Assembly (NCBI GenBank): GCA_002786355.1
Contig: PGCO01000006.1
Span: forward strand, 62,001 to 126,000
Length of the DNA: 64,000 bases
Origin: Sediminibacterium sp. FEMGT703S
Lineage (GTDB): Bacteria > Bacteroidota > Bacteroidia > Chitinophagales > Chitinophagaceae
Direction of reading: 5' to 3'
Shown: piece by piece, positions 9,194-18,412 of the stretch
Layout: each line of letters begins with the position of its first letter
Numbering within the stretch: position 1 is the stretch's first letter
Program-made: the position numbers and the translations under genes
Notes under the pieces: generated by a model
What the model saw: the letters and a program-made list of their open reading frames with translations, nothing else
Databases searched by the model: none
What the model was told of the DNA's origin: nothing

Positions 9194-10333
9194 ATGGCTG
9201 GAATTTATATTCATATCCCTTTTTGTAGAAAAGCTTGTACTTATTGCAACTTTCATTTTTCTACCAATCACCAATTAATCAATCAAGTTATTGATTCCAT
9301 TGGTTTAGAAATGAGCTTACAAAGCAAGTATTTATCAGCGCCTATTGAAACAATTTATTTGGGTGGAGGAACCCCTTCATTACTTAATCAATCTCAATTA
9401 GAAACAATATTTAATAAAATAGGTTCCATTTTCACTGTTTTGCCCAATGCAGAAGTCACATTAGAAGCAAATCCCGATGATATTAATGAAGTACAATTAA
9501 ATGCATGGGTTGAATTAGGTATCAATCGCTTGAGTATTGGTATTCAATCTTTCAGAGACCAAGATTTACAATGGATGGGTAGAGCACATAATGCAAACCA
9601 AGCAATTGATTGTATCAAACTGGCTCAAAAAGCAGGAATTGAAAATATTTCAATTGACTTAATCTACGGGATTCCTGGCCTGTCCGATGCAGATTGGTCT
9701 AATAATATTGATTTTGCAACAACAAGTGGTGTGACACACCTTTCTTGTTATGCATTAACTGTTGAACCAAAAACCGCTTTGGCACATAAAATTAATCAAC
9801 AAGCAATCCCCGATGTGGATGCTGCTCATCAAGCTAACCACTTTCAAATTTTACAAGAAAAAATAGCTGCGGCAGGCTTTGAACAATATGAAATTTCTAA
9901 CTTTTCCTTGCCTGGTAAAAGAAGTAAACATAATTCGAACTATTGGTCTGGTAAACATTACCTAGGATTGGGTCCTTCTGCACATTCATTTAATGGATTG
10001 AGTAGGCAATGGAATATCAGTAATAATGCATTGTATATTCAATCATTGGCTAAAGGGAACATCCCTTTTGAGTTAGAAAACCTTAGTTTAACTCAACAAA
10101 TTAATGAATACATCATGACTGCCCTTAGAACCATAGAAGGTATTCAAGCAAATAAAATTAATTCCATTGCAGGCAAGCTAATTTTTGATGAAATTCTTGC
10201 CGATGCTTTACCTTATATAAAAGAAGGACTAATCTACTCACATAATAACCAACTATGTCTTTCCGCAAATGGGAAGTTCATGGCAGATGGTATTGCTGCG
10301 AACTTATTTAGAGACGAACCAATGAATCATTAA
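9194..10333 (+). CDS. hemW: Radical SAM haem chaperone HemW
   Basis: HemW is a radical-SAM protein related to HemN that binds haem and helps load it into target proteins. It was often misnamed coproporphyrinogen oxidase. The 379-residue product starts MAGIYIHIPFC and has the CxxxCxxC cluster motif (CRKACTYC) followed directly by NF, as in the HemW branch. GGGTPS, LEANPDD, GVQSF-like GIQSF and YEISNFS are also present, and the C-terminal HemN domain follows. An ATG at 9167 would add nine hydrophobic residues not usual for the family, so I chose 9194. The 3' end overlaps the convergent XRE gene by 4 bp. Confidence 0.93.
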   Translation: MAGIYIHIPFCRKACTYCNFHFSTNHQLINQVIDSIGLEMSLQSKYLSAPIETIYLGGGTPSLLNQSQLETIFNKIGSIFTVLPNAEVTLEANPDDINEVQLNAWVELGINRLSIGIQSFRDQDLQWMGRAHNANQAIDCIKLAQKAGIENISIDLIYGIPGLSDADWSNNIDFATTSGVTHLSCYALTVEPKTALAHKINQQAIPDVDAAHQANHFQILQEKIAAAGFEQYEISNFSLPGKRSKHNSNYWSGKHYLGLGPSAHSFNGLSRQWNISNNALYIQSLAKGNIPFELENLSLTQQINEYIMTALRTIEGIQANKINSIAGKLIFDEILADALPYIKEGLIYSHNNQLCLSANGKFMADGIAANLFRDEPMNH

Positions 10334-10701
10334 TGAATATTATCAATGGTAGTATCAATGGTTCTTAATAAACTCATGATTACCGGATAAAAATCATGTT
10401 TTTGTGGATGCTTTACATTAAGCTTCTCTGATATATGCGCTATAGACATCAGCAGGTTGTCTTTGTTAATACTTTCGGTATGTATATTATTGGGCTTATG
10501 TATTTCTAAATCATCACGCAACAATTCCAACAGAGAAACTTCTAGAATCTTAGATAGATCCTTAATATGTCTTACTGTTAACTGAGTATAGCCATTCTCA
10601 ATTTTACTATACGCATTTTGCGATATACCCATTTGCTTGGCTACAAATTCTTGGGTGTAGTTTCTTTGTTCCCTAACTTTTCTAATGATTGTTTCTGGCA
10701 C
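10330..10701 (-). CDS. Small XRE-family transcriptional regulator
   Basis: A 123-residue protein with an N-terminal helix-turn-helix of the Cro/CI (HTH_3) type, residues ~5-62 (REQRNYTQEFVAKQMGISQNAYSKIENG). A ~60-residue helical C-terminus of unknown role follows, possibly for dimerisation. The only start that keeps the full HTH is GTG at 10701; no in-frame ATG lies upstream before a stop. It is encoded alone and convergent with hemW. The target is unknown. Confidence 0.85.
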   Translation of the reverse strand: MPETIIRKVREQRNYTQEFVAKQMGISQNAYSKIENGYTQLTVRHIKDLSKILEVSLLELLRDDLEIHKPNNIHTESINKDNLLMSIAHISEKLNVKHPQKHDFYPVIMSLLRTIDTTIDNIH

Positions 10702-10752
10702 TTTAAACGATTTAGATATTTAATACATATTTAAGGTTAAAATTGTTTAAAG

Positions 10753-11748
10753 CTACACCAAAAAACTTTCAATTTGCTTAAACCCCTCCTCAGCAGGTAG
10801 TTGTTCCCACAAAATATCATAAATAGCGCTTGCAATTGGCATGGCTGCCTGAACCTGGGTATTGGTTTTATTTATGCATTTGCTGGCAAAATATCCCTCC
10901 GGAAGCATATTCAATTCCAAATGAGCAGATTTTACAGAATACCCCTTACCCAACATATTACCAAAAGTTCTGTTTCGGCTATATAAAGAATAACATGTTA
11001 CAAGTAAATCGCCTAGATAAACGGAAGCTGTATAATTGTGCTCAGTACAACTTCCAGGAGCTACTTTTTCTAGGAAAGTCCCCATTTCATTAGCCGCATT
11101 GGCTATATAAACGCTTAAAAAGTTATCTCCATATTCTAATCCGTGCGCTATACCCGCACCTAAAGCATAAATATTTTTCATTACTGCAGCATACTGCACT
11201 CCTACCACATCGGCATTCACAACTGTGTTTATATAATCCGTTTTAAAACAAGCAGCAATAGCTTTGGCTTTATCTTGATCAATGCCAGAGAAAGTAAGAT
11301 ATGATAACTTTTCTGCTGCAACTTCCTCAGCATGACAGGGACCCAATAAAGTAAAATAATCATTGAGGGGAAACTGCACGGTTTCTGCCAAATACTCATG
11401 TAATAATTGGTTTTTGGTGGGCGTAATCCCTTTAACAGCAGAAACAATGGTTTTATTCTTCCATTTTTCTGCTGAAACCTGTGCTAATGCCTCTTCTACA
11501 TACGCCGAAGGCACTGCAATAACCAGTATTTCCGATGCTTCAATCACTGCATTGATATCGGTAGTTAATTGTAATTGTGCAGGATCAAAATAAGCGGTTC
11601 TTAAATAATGAGGATTGTGTTTTCTTTTTCTAAAATAGTGAATACTATCCTCGTTTCTAATAAACCAATGTATCGTATTGCCGCTATCGGTGAGTATTTT
11701 TGCTAAAGCAGTTGCCCAGCTACCACCTCCAATAATTCCAAACTGCAT
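10753..11748 (-). CDS. gpsA: NAD(P)H-dependent glycerol-3-phosphate dehydrogenase
   Basis: GpsA reduces dihydroxyacetone phosphate to sn-glycerol 3-phosphate for phospholipid synthesis. The 331-residue cytosolic enzyme has the N-terminal Rossmann motif (FGIIGGGSWATALAK), the substrate-binding segment AVKGI, GPCHAEEVA, and the catalytic-lysine helix region AAVMKNIYALGAGIAHGLEYGDN. The C-terminus is a little shorter than in E. coli. The gene is monocistronic, between the XRE gene and the efflux operon terminator. Confidence 0.95.
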   Translation of the reverse strand: MQFGIIGGGSWATALAKILTDSGNTIHWFIRNEDSIHYFRKRKHNPHYLRTAYFDPAQLQLTTDINAVIEASEILVIAVPSAYVEEALAQVSAEKWKNKTIVSAVKGITPTKNQLLHEYLAETVQFPLNDYFTLLGPCHAEEVAAEKLSYLTFSGIDQDKAKAIAACFKTDYINTVVNADVVGVQYAAVMKNIYALGAGIAHGLEYGDNFLSVYIANAANEMGTFLEKVAPGSCTEHNYTASVYLGDLLVTCYSLYSRNRTFGNMLGKGYSVKSAHLELNMLPEGYFASKCINKTNTQVQAAMPIASAIYDILWEQLPAEEGFKQIESFLV

Positions 11749-11775
11749 ATGGCTGTTTTATCGCTAATAATTTAG

Positions 11776-11783
11776 CAAACATA
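11776..11783 (-). promoter_or_regulatory. Candidate -7 promoter element for gpsA
   Basis: Minus strand TATGTTTG matches TAnnTTTG and lies 27 bp upstream of the gpsA ATG. No clear -33 TTTG. Confidence 0.4.
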
Positions 11784-11791
11784 CATAAAAA

Positions 11792-11819
11792 CAAATGGAC
11801 GGTCTAAGCCGTCCATTTG
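11792..11819 (-). terminator. Terminator after the efflux adaptor gene
   Basis: CAAATGGACGG (11792-11802) and CCGTCCATTTG (11809-11819) form an 11-bp stem with a 6-base loop. It lies 17 bp beyond the stop of the adaptor gene. Confidence 0.7.
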
Positions 11820-11836
11820 AAATCAATTTATTTAGA

Positions 11837-13216
11837 TTAATCCTTTTTCTTCTCTTCAAAAAGCTTATCCTTCTCCACTACCGTAACTAAATTTCCCTCT
11901 TTTAGCATTTTACTTACAATCGAATAGGGACCGGTAACTACTTTATCACCTTCTTTAAGACCTTCGGTTACTTCAATATTATTTAAGTCTTGAATAGCCG
12001 TTTTTACTTTTACTTTCTTCACTTTATTATCTGCTTGTAAAATAAAGACTACCTCTTCAATTGTATCATCTGAACTAACTGATTTCTGAGACTCTTTTTC
12101 TACCTGCGCCACTTTAGCATCAGTTTTCTTTTCATCTTTCTTTTCTTTCTGATCTTCTTTGCTATCTCTTGTAGTAACTGCATTTAAAGGAACAGACAAA
12201 ACATTGTATTTGCTTTTGGTTTGTATATCAGCACTAGCAGTCATGCCTGGACGGAAAGGGAAAGATCGGCCCGGAACTACCAAGTCTTTGTAACTCTCTT
12301 GTAATAAACGAATATGTACTTTATAGTTGGTAACTTCTGCACTAGCATTTGCTGCCAAAGCATTACCTGTACTTGGATTCGCAATTTTATAAACTATCCC
12401 TTTGAACTTTCTACTGGTGTACGCATCTACTTCTACAATAGCAGTGTCACCTAATTTAACTTTAGGAATATCATTCTCCCCTACATCAACTCTTACTTCA
12501 AAACTACGCATATCGGCAACGCGCATCATTTCGGTACCTACGTTAAAACTATTACCTGCAACACGCTCTCCTTTTTTGATAGCCAATAAACTAATTACGC
12601 CGTCCATAGGAGAGGTAATTAATGTTCTGCCAATATCTTTATTAGCTCTGTTTAATTGTGCTTGAACACTTTGTACACCTGCTTTAGCGCTTTTAATTCC
12701 TTCCATTGCAGCATTATAATTAGCTTTTGCGCTTTTAAAAGCTTGCTCTGCTTGTTCAAATTCCAAACGGCTAATTACTTTTTCTTCTAATAATTTTTTC
12801 TGACGATTGTATTGTGTTTCTGCTTGATCTAAGGTTGCTTTAATTGCAGCAGATTGAGCTGTACTATTAGAAACCTGAGCTTCCTGCTGACTCACTCCTG
12901 CAGCTACCTGATCTCTTTGAGAATTTAAGATATCAGCATAGATTCTCGCTAACACCTGACCTCTTTTTACAGTATCGCCTTCATTTACTGTTAATTCAAC
13001 TATTTCACCACTTACGTCGGGGCTAATTTTCACCTCAATTTCAGGATAAACTTTACCACTTGCATTTACTGTTTCAATAATAGTTCTGCGCTGTACCGCT
13101 TCAACAGTAACTTTTATTCCTTCTTCTTTACCAATAACTCCTGCTTTCTTAAGGCCTATTATAACACCTATAACTACTACTAGGCCAACAATAATCCAGA
13201 TTAACTTCTTACTCAT
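11837..13216 (-). CDS. Efflux periplasmic adaptor subunit (HlyD/MacA family)
   Basis: A membrane-fusion protein bridges an inner-membrane pump and a TolC channel. The 459-residue product has an N-terminal transmembrane anchor (LIWIIVGLVVVIGVIIGLKKAG), a split biotinyl-lipoyl domain (GEIVELTVNEGDTVKRGQ; MDGVISLLAIKKGERV), and a long alpha-helical hairpin between them (QQEAQVSNS to QSVQAQLNRANKD). A beta-barrel and a membrane-proximal domain with an inserted Lys/Glu/Asp-rich linker (EDQKEKKDEKK) follow. The architecture is closest to MacA. TolC is encoded just upstream, but no MacB-type permease is adjacent, so the pump partner must be elsewhere. Confidence 0.9.
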   Translation of the reverse strand: MSKKLIWIIVGLVVVIGVIIGLKKAGVIGKEEGIKVTVEAVQRRTIIETVNASGKVYPEIEVKISPDVSGEIVELTVNEGDTVKRGQVLARIYADILNSQRDQVAAGVSQQEAQVSNSTAQSAAIKATLDQAETQYNRQKKLLEEKVISRLEFEQAEQAFKSAKANYNAAMEGIKSAKAGVQSVQAQLNRANKDIGRTLITSPMDGVISLLAIKKGERVAGNSFNVGTEMMRVADMRSFEVRVDVGENDIPKVKLGDTAIVEVDAYTSRKFKGIVYKIANPSTGNALAANASAEVTNYKVHIRLLQESYKDLVVPGRSFPFRPGMTASADIQTKSKYNVLSVPLNAVTTRDSKEDQKEKKDEKKTDAKVAQVEKESQKSVSSDDTIEEVVFILQADNKVKKVKVKTAIQDLNNIEVTEGLKEGDKVVTGPYSIVSKMLKEGNLVTVVEKDKLFEEKKKD

Positions 13217-13226
13217 GATATGTTTT

Positions 13227-14687
13227 TTATAATTTAATGCCTTGACCTTTGTAAAATTCTAAAAGTTTAATTCTAAAAATATAATCAAACTGGTTATTCA
13301 GTCGATCTAATTTGGCCCTTAATAAATTGTTTTGATTGGTAATTAAATCCAAAGTATTAGACAAGCCAGCTTCAAAACGCTTTCGCGCATAATCGTATGC
13401 TTTTTGAGAAGCTTCCACTGATTTATCACTTGCATGAAATCTTTGAATCGCTGCTATTGCATTAGTATGTGCTTGGTAAATATTTTGTTGTAATGTAAGG
13501 TCTGCTTGTTGTCGAGTAATTTGTGCAGATCTTAAATTCAACTTAGAACGTTCATATCCCAATTTGGCCGAACCTGCATTAAATATGGGAACTTGTAAGT
13601 TAATCCCAAAGTTCTGTCTAAAGTTCTGCTCTAATTGACCACCCCATCCATTCCACATTTGAAAGAAATTTCTCTTAGAAGAAGTCAATTGAATATCTGG
13701 TTGGAAAACTTGATAATTTTGGTTATTCACTGTAACAAAATTGCTAGTAGGTCTAGTTCCAATAATATTAGCCCCAGTGATGGTATTGGCTGCATTCGCA
13801 AAGTTCGTTCCCAATCCACCAAAAGCAGAGATGGTTGGATAAAACTCCGATCTAGCTCTTTTAATAGACGCTTCAGCAGACTTGATTCTAAGGTCGCTTA
13901 CTTTTTGCGCAGGCTGATTATTTAAAGCCAGTTGATATAAAAATGCTGGATCTAATTCGCCCAGTGGTTGCAGAGGAATTTTTTCAACTGCTGGTATTTC
14001 TACATCAAATGAAACAGACATATCTAAGTTGATTGCAGCTTTCAATTGAATTACAGCCTGTTGAAAACTAGCTTTAGCGCTAACCAATGAAGTGCTATCT
14101 CTGGCAAGCTGTGCTTCAATTTCAGCAGAACTAAGCTCAGGTAGCGCGCCCGCTTCCACCCGCTTGCGGGTAAAACCTAACTGAGATTGGGTTTGACCTA
14201 CTTGTACTTCAGCAATAGCAATTTGTTGCTTTGCAGCTACCACTTGCAAAAAGAAAGTAGCAATGCTCAAAGACACATCATTACTGATGCGCTCAATATC
14301 AGCCAAAGCCGCTTGTGCATTGAATCCTGCAATTTGCCTATCTGCTTTTAAAGCACCCCAGTTAAAGACAGTGGCATTCGCATTCAAGTTAATGCCTTGA
14401 AACAACAATTGTGTGGTAGTAAATTGGTTGGTAGTAGGATCGATAGATCTACCAAACTGCGTACCCAAATTAGTATTTGCATTAGCAGAAGGGTACTGTG
14501 ACAATTTAGTCCGCTCTACTTCCAATGCTGCCACTCTTGCCTGAACATCAGCTTGCTTAACTGAAATATTGTTTTTAGCAGCGTATTCCACACATCGCTG
14601 CAGGTTCCATTTGTCTGTTGAACCCTGAGCAACTACTTGCCCAGTGAACGTAAAACAACCAACCATTAGTAATAGTAAATTCCTCAT
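13227..14687 (-). CDS. TolC family outer-membrane efflux protein
   Basis: A TolC-type trimeric channel subunit of 486 residues. It has an N-terminal signal peptide (MRNLLLLMVGCFTFTGQVVAQ) and the two related halves of the OEP family, beginning WNLQRCVEYAAKNNISVKQA and ending YKGQGIKL. The repeated long coiled-coil helices (LEVERTKLSQYPSANAN; AEASIKRARSEFYPTISAFG) are clear. It is 10 bp upstream of the adaptor gene, so the two form an operon. A CAAAAATA just before the ATG resembles a -7 element on the minus strand but would leave almost no leader. Confidence 0.92.
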   Translation of the reverse strand: MRNLLLLMVGCFTFTGQVVAQGSTDKWNLQRCVEYAAKNNISVKQADVQARVAALEVERTKLSQYPSANANTNLGTQFGRSIDPTTNQFTTTQLLFQGINLNANATVFNWGALKADRQIAGFNAQAALADIERISNDVSLSIATFFLQVVAAKQQIAIAEVQVGQTQSQLGFTRKRVEAGALPELSSAEIEAQLARDSTSLVSAKASFQQAVIQLKAAINLDMSVSFDVEIPAVEKIPLQPLGELDPAFLYQLALNNQPAQKVSDLRIKSAEASIKRARSEFYPTISAFGGLGTNFANAANTITGANIIGTRPTSNFVTVNNQNYQVFQPDIQLTSSKRNFFQMWNGWGGQLEQNFRQNFGINLQVPIFNAGSAKLGYERSKLNLRSAQITRQQADLTLQQNIYQAHTNAIAAIQRFHASDKSVEASQKAYDYARKRFEAGLSNTLDLITNQNNLLRAKLDRLNNQFDYIFRIKLLEFYKGQGIKL

Positions 14688-14791
14688 AGAACAAAAATAA
14701 GTTATTCAGCGAGGCTTTTACAGAATTTAGACAGACGGAAAGGAAAGCTATGGTTTTGTGTTAAAATTAGTATGAAAGGCAGTTCAATCGC

Positions 14792-16138
14792 TTAAGCGCG
14801 CTTTTTAAATTGTTGACTAATATAATAAATGGCCATAAATGCCGCTAATACTGCGGTGCCAATTAAGGCAGTATTTGGCGTTTGAATAGCAATACTTACT
14901 CCAACAAAACAATAAGTAGCCATAAATATTAGTGGTAATAAAGGGAATAACTTCATTTTATAAATACCCGAACCATCTAAATACTTGGTTTGCTTTCTCA
15001 ACTTAAAGATGGTGGCACTAGATGCAACCATTCCAAAGCAATCAAGAAAAATGGTGAAATTTAAAATGGCATCAAAAGTTTGAGCAAAAAATAAAATAAT
15101 TAAACAAGTCAGTGTAAATACCGTTAACGAAACCACCAACACACCATTCTTTTCGTTTTGTTTAGAGAATATTTTAGGGATAGTACCCTCATCGCTCATA
15201 GCAAACATTACTCTTGGATTACTCATCAATAGGGCATTTACATAAGCCAATACCCCAAAAAATAAAAAGAAAGAAAATACTGCTGCCCCCTTTGGACCAA
15301 ATACTTTGTCAATTACTACATAGGCAATTTCCTTTTCTCCTTTCATTTGCTCAAAACCTACAATTTGGTAATAGCTAAAATTTACCAGTAAATACAAGCC
15401 AATTATAATAGCAATCCCAAAAAATATACCTTTTGGAATATTTCGGGCAGGGTCTTTCACTTCACTCCCGAAATTGATGGTTTGCTGATAGCCGCCATAA
15501 GTAAAGGAAACAGCAATTAAACTATATCCTAAGCTTTGAATCCAACTCATTTGAGGGGTTGGGGGGATTGAAACTGTGGCCGAATCTGCAACCGCTGCAG
15601 CTGCTGCACCCGAATCGTATGGAAAAAATAATGCTGCAATCAAAACCAAGATCATACTGATTTTGATGACCATTAAAATATTTTGGGCTCTTGAACTCAT
15701 TCGTAGCCCTCGTAGATTGATGAAATAAAATAAAATAATGGCCCCTGCACTCAACAATGCTTTGTCTACATCGGTCCAAGGAGTGCCCGGAAATAGTTTA
15801 GCAATATATCCACTACCAATAATCGCAACCACACTTAAACTAGCAGCATTGCTAATTAAAATAATACAGTTGATGGCAAAAGCAATACTGGGATGATAAG
15901 CATAAGAAAACACTTTATAGTATCCGCCTGTTACAGGAAACCTGCTACCGATTTCTGCATAAGTTAATGCGCCACACAGGGCTACAAAACCTCCGATTAA
16001 CCAAGCAGCAAAATATACAGAAGGCTCAATGGCATGCTGGGCGCTGGTTGCAGCCGATCTAAAAATCCCCATGCCTATTACTAAGCCCACCACAATCATG
16101 GTGAAACTAAAAACATTTAATTGTTGATTCCCTTTCAT
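14792..16138 (-). CDS. APC-family amino acid permease
   Basis: A 448-residue transporter of the amino acid-polyamine-organocation superfamily with about 12 hydrophobic helices. The first helix carries the family substrate-binding signature (VVGLVIGMGIF). Other markers are ALTYAEIGSRFPVTGGYY, SFTYGGYQQTINFGSEVKDPARNIPKGI and LMSNPRVMFAMS. The substrate is not predictable. The frame is open for 74 codons upstream, but that stretch is antisense to the cobalamin riboswitch; the ATG at 16138 (MKGNQQLNVFSFTM) is the natural start. It is divergent from the B12 operon. Confidence 0.92.
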   Translation of the reverse strand: MKGNQQLNVFSFTMIVVGLVIGMGIFRSAATSAQHAIEPSVYFAAWLIGGFVALCGALTYAEIGSRFPVTGGYYKVFSYAYHPSIAFAINCIILISNAASLSVVAIIGSGYIAKLFPGTPWTDVDKALLSAGAIILFYFINLRGLRMSSRAQNILMVIKISMILVLIAALFFPYDSGAAAAAVADSATVSIPPTPQMSWIQSLGYSLIAVSFTYGGYQQTINFGSEVKDPARNIPKGIFFGIAIIIGLYLLVNFSYYQIVGFEQMKGEKEIAYVVIDKVFGPKGAAVFSFFLFFGVLAYVNALLMSNPRVMFAMSDEGTIPKIFSKQNEKNGVLVVSLTVFTLTCLIILFFAQTFDAILNFTIFLDCFGMVASSATIFKLRKQTKYLDGSGIYKMKLFPLLPLIFMATYCFVGVSIAIQTPNTALIGTAVLAAFMAIYYISQQFKKRA

Positions 16139-16151
16139 AAGGATAAATATA

Positions 16152-16159
16152 TACATTTG
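16152..16159 (+). promoter_or_regulatory. Candidate -7 element of the B12-salvage operon promoter
   Basis: TACATTTG matches the Bacteroidota -7 consensus TAnnTTTG exactly and lies just upstream of the riboswitch aptamer, where a transcription start near 16166 would be expected. The same octamer precedes tRNA-Arg. Confidence 0.5.
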
Positions 16160-16164
16160 CTGCG

Positions 16165-16380
16165 TTACTGGTTCATCTGCCTCAGTCAGATGATTAAAAG
16201 GGAAGTTCGGTGTAATTCCGGCGCTATCCCCGTAGCTGTAACCCATGCCATTTAGGCAAACTTTTGAATCACTACAACCACTGTTCCTATCAAACGGAAT
16301 GGGAAGGATATTCAAAGGGTGGGAAGCCAGAAGACCTGCCAATAGCAAACAAGTATTCACGGCTTTCGGGTGAAAAGCAT
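16165..16380 (+). promoter_or_regulatory. Cobalamin riboswitch
   Basis: The conserved core is present: GGTGTAATTCCGGCGC (16209-16224) followed by TATCCCCGTAGCTGTAA, and the B12 box GCCAGAAGACCTGCC at 16325-16339. A further hairpin, GCTTT (16362-16366) / AAAGC (16374-16378) with loop CGGGTGA, sits where the kissing-loop (P13) element of the class lies. By family knowledge the RNA binds adenosyl- or another cobalamin and represses downstream expression. The first gene downstream is a TonB receptor, then cobT, cobS and cobC. The 335-bp gap between divergent genes is almost fully explained by this element. Confidence 0.95.
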
Positions 16381-16387
16381 GGAATCT

Positions 16388-16420
16388 AAATTACTGCTGC
16401 AGCAGTAATTTATTTTTCGC
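16388..16420 (+). terminator. Perfect palindrome forming the riboswitch terminator
   Basis: Bases 16388-16411 are a perfect 24-bp palindrome centred on CTGCAG and are followed by TATTTTT. Placed between the aptamer and the first gene, it is the probable expression platform (terminator hairpin) of the cobalamin riboswitch. Confidence 0.65.
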
Positions 16421-16473
16421 CGTTTTTTTATTTTCCTGGAAGCTCATTGTTGACCTTTAAAACTAAATGGACA

Positions 16474-18405
16474 ATGAGCAAAAAATTAACGCTCTTCCTA
16501 ACCTTGCTATCAGGTTCTGGCCTGTACGCACAAAAAGACAGTTTACGCACCAGTGTGCTAGACGAAGTAGTAGTAACTGCCAATAAGCAGGAACAAAAAC
16601 AAAGTACTACAGGCAAAGTGATTACCGTAATTGGACAAGCTGAATTGTCTAAAAGTTCGGGTAAATCATTAAGTCAAGTACTAAACGAAACCGTTGGCAT
16701 TACCATCAATGGAGCCCTTAACAATGCAGGCACCAACCAAACGGTATTCATGCGAGGAGCCAATAGTGGCAGAACACTGATTTTAATGGATGGTATTCCT
16801 GTATACGATCCTTCTCAAATTGGTAATGAATTTGACCTGAATCTTTTTTCAATTAATGATGTGGAAAGGATTGAAATATGCCGAGGTGCACAAAGCACCG
16901 TGTATGGCAGTGATGCTGTAGCAGGTGTAATTAATATCATTACGGTAAAGCAAAATGTAAATAAGCCCATTAACGTAAAAGCCACCCTAACTGCTGGTAA
17001 CTTAAACAGTTTAAAAAACAACTTGCAGATATATGGGAAGTATAAAAAACTAACTTATACTTTACGTAATGCTGGGATTCGGACCAATGGATTTAGCACT
17101 GCTACTGATACCCTTGGAAATAGAAATTATGATGCAGATGGTTACAATGGCAATAGTACAAGTGCTGCTGTACAATATGCAGTGAATGACAAATTATTAT
17201 TAAAGGGTTTTGGCATGTACAGTAACTACCGTGCAGGGATTGATGCAGGGGTATTTAGCGATGACAAACACTTCAATTTAAAAAATAATTTATTGAATAC
17301 TGGTTTTGGATTGGTATATAAAACCAGCCGAGTTCAATTAACGGCCAACTATCAGTTTAGTCAAACGAATAGAGCATTTGAAAGAGATAGTTTAGATAAA
17401 GCCGTTTTTAGTTTTTATCAACGCAATAAATATTTTGGGAAAACACAGTTTGCCGAAATATATGCATCGATTAAACTAAATCAGTCTTGGTCATTATTAC
17501 AAGGTGTAGAATATCGCTTTGCTAGCATGAATAACCAGTTCGAATCGGTTAGTAGTTTTGGGCCTTTCAAGTCTGGCTTTAAAGACACAGGTGTTCATCA
17601 ATCTTCGGTATACAGTTCATTGCAGTTTAATAACCAAAAAGGATTTTTTGCCGATGCAGGATTTAGGTTGAATAAGCACTCGATTTATGGCAATAGCAGC
17701 ACATTTACCTTTAATCCTTCTTTTGCAGTTTCGGAACAATTGCGTGTATTTGGTAGTGTAGCAACTGCATTTAAAACACCTTCCTTATTTCAACTATTCG
17801 ATTCTTTTAGTGGAAGAAGCGATTTAAAGGCAGAAACCAGTACCACCGTTGAAGTAGGGTTTTCGCATCATTACACAGGTTTTACCAGTAGATTGGTGGC
17901 ATTTTACAGAAACACCAATAATGGAATAGACTACGATTATGTTCGTAACAAGTATTATAATTTCATTAAGCAAACTGCTTTTGGCGTTGAATATGAAACC
18001 AATATCAGATTGAGCAATCGTTTGCAAATGAATATGAATTTTAGTTACCTCAGCATGATTGATTCTACCCAGAGTCGCGTAAACTTTAAAGACACAGGGT
18101 ATATTTACGGTTTAAGAAGACCGGGTTTTCAAAGTAATATGAGCTTGAATTATTCGCATGAAAAAGCAACCATTTCAATTACTGGCAGGTATGTTGGAAG
18201 CAGATCAGACATTGGTGGATTTAGAAGAGCTGATGTATTACTTCCTGAATATTTTATACTAGGTGCTTATGCGGAATATCGTTTTAATGATAAACTAAAA
18301 ATATTTGCAGACGCACAAAATATTACTGGTAAAAAATTCTTCGATCTTAGAGGATTTAACAGTATTCCATTTTTAATCAATACAGGTATTAATATCCATT
18401 TATAA
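16474..18405 (+). CDS. btuB: TonB-dependent cobalamin receptor (BtuB-like)
   Basis: An outer-membrane 22-strand barrel receptor that imports cobalamin or cobinamide using TonB energy. The 643-residue product has a signal peptide (MSKKLTLFLTLLSGSGLYAQ), a TonB-box-like start (VLDEVVVTAN), the plug domain (LNETVGITINGA, MRGANSGRTLILMDGIPVYDP, VERIEICRGAQSTVYGSDA-VAGVINI region), and a long barrel ending in an odd-numbered aromatic/hydrophobic terminus (NTGINIHL). The ATG at 16474 was chosen over a TTG at 16447. Its place directly downstream of a cobalamin riboswitch and upstream of cobT makes cobalamin the likely substrate. Confidence 0.93.
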   Translation: MSKKLTLFLTLLSGSGLYAQKDSLRTSVLDEVVVTANKQEQKQSTTGKVITVIGQAELSKSSGKSLSQVLNETVGITINGALNNAGTNQTVFMRGANSGRTLILMDGIPVYDPSQIGNEFDLNLFSINDVERIEICRGAQSTVYGSDAVAGVINIITVKQNVNKPINVKATLTAGNLNSLKNNLQIYGKYKKLTYTLRNAGIRTNGFSTATDTLGNRNYDADGYNGNSTSAAVQYAVNDKLLLKGFGMYSNYRAGIDAGVFSDDKHFNLKNNLLNTGFGLVYKTSRVQLTANYQFSQTNRAFERDSLDKAVFSFYQRNKYFGKTQFAEIYASIKLNQSWSLLQGVEYRFASMNNQFESVSSFGPFKSGFKDTGVHQSSVYSSLQFNNQKGFFADAGFRLNKHSIYGNSSTFTFNPSFAVSEQLRVFGSVATAFKTPSLFQLFDSFSGRSDLKAETSTTVEVGFSHHYTGFTSRLVAFYRNTNNGIDYDYVRNKYYNFIKQTAFGVEYETNIRLSNRLQMNMNFSYLSMIDSTQSRVNFKDTGYIYGLRRPGFQSNMSLNYSHEKATISITGRYVGSRSDIGGFRRADVLLPEYFILGAYAEYRFNDKLKIFADAQNITGKKFFDLRGFNSIPFLINTGINIHL

Positions 18406-18412
18406 TTTTTCT

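Noticed and set aside
16139..16360. 74-codon N-terminal extension of the APC permease frame
   Set aside because: It is antisense to the cobalamin riboswitch and encodes no family sequence; the ATG at 16138 gives a normal N-terminus.
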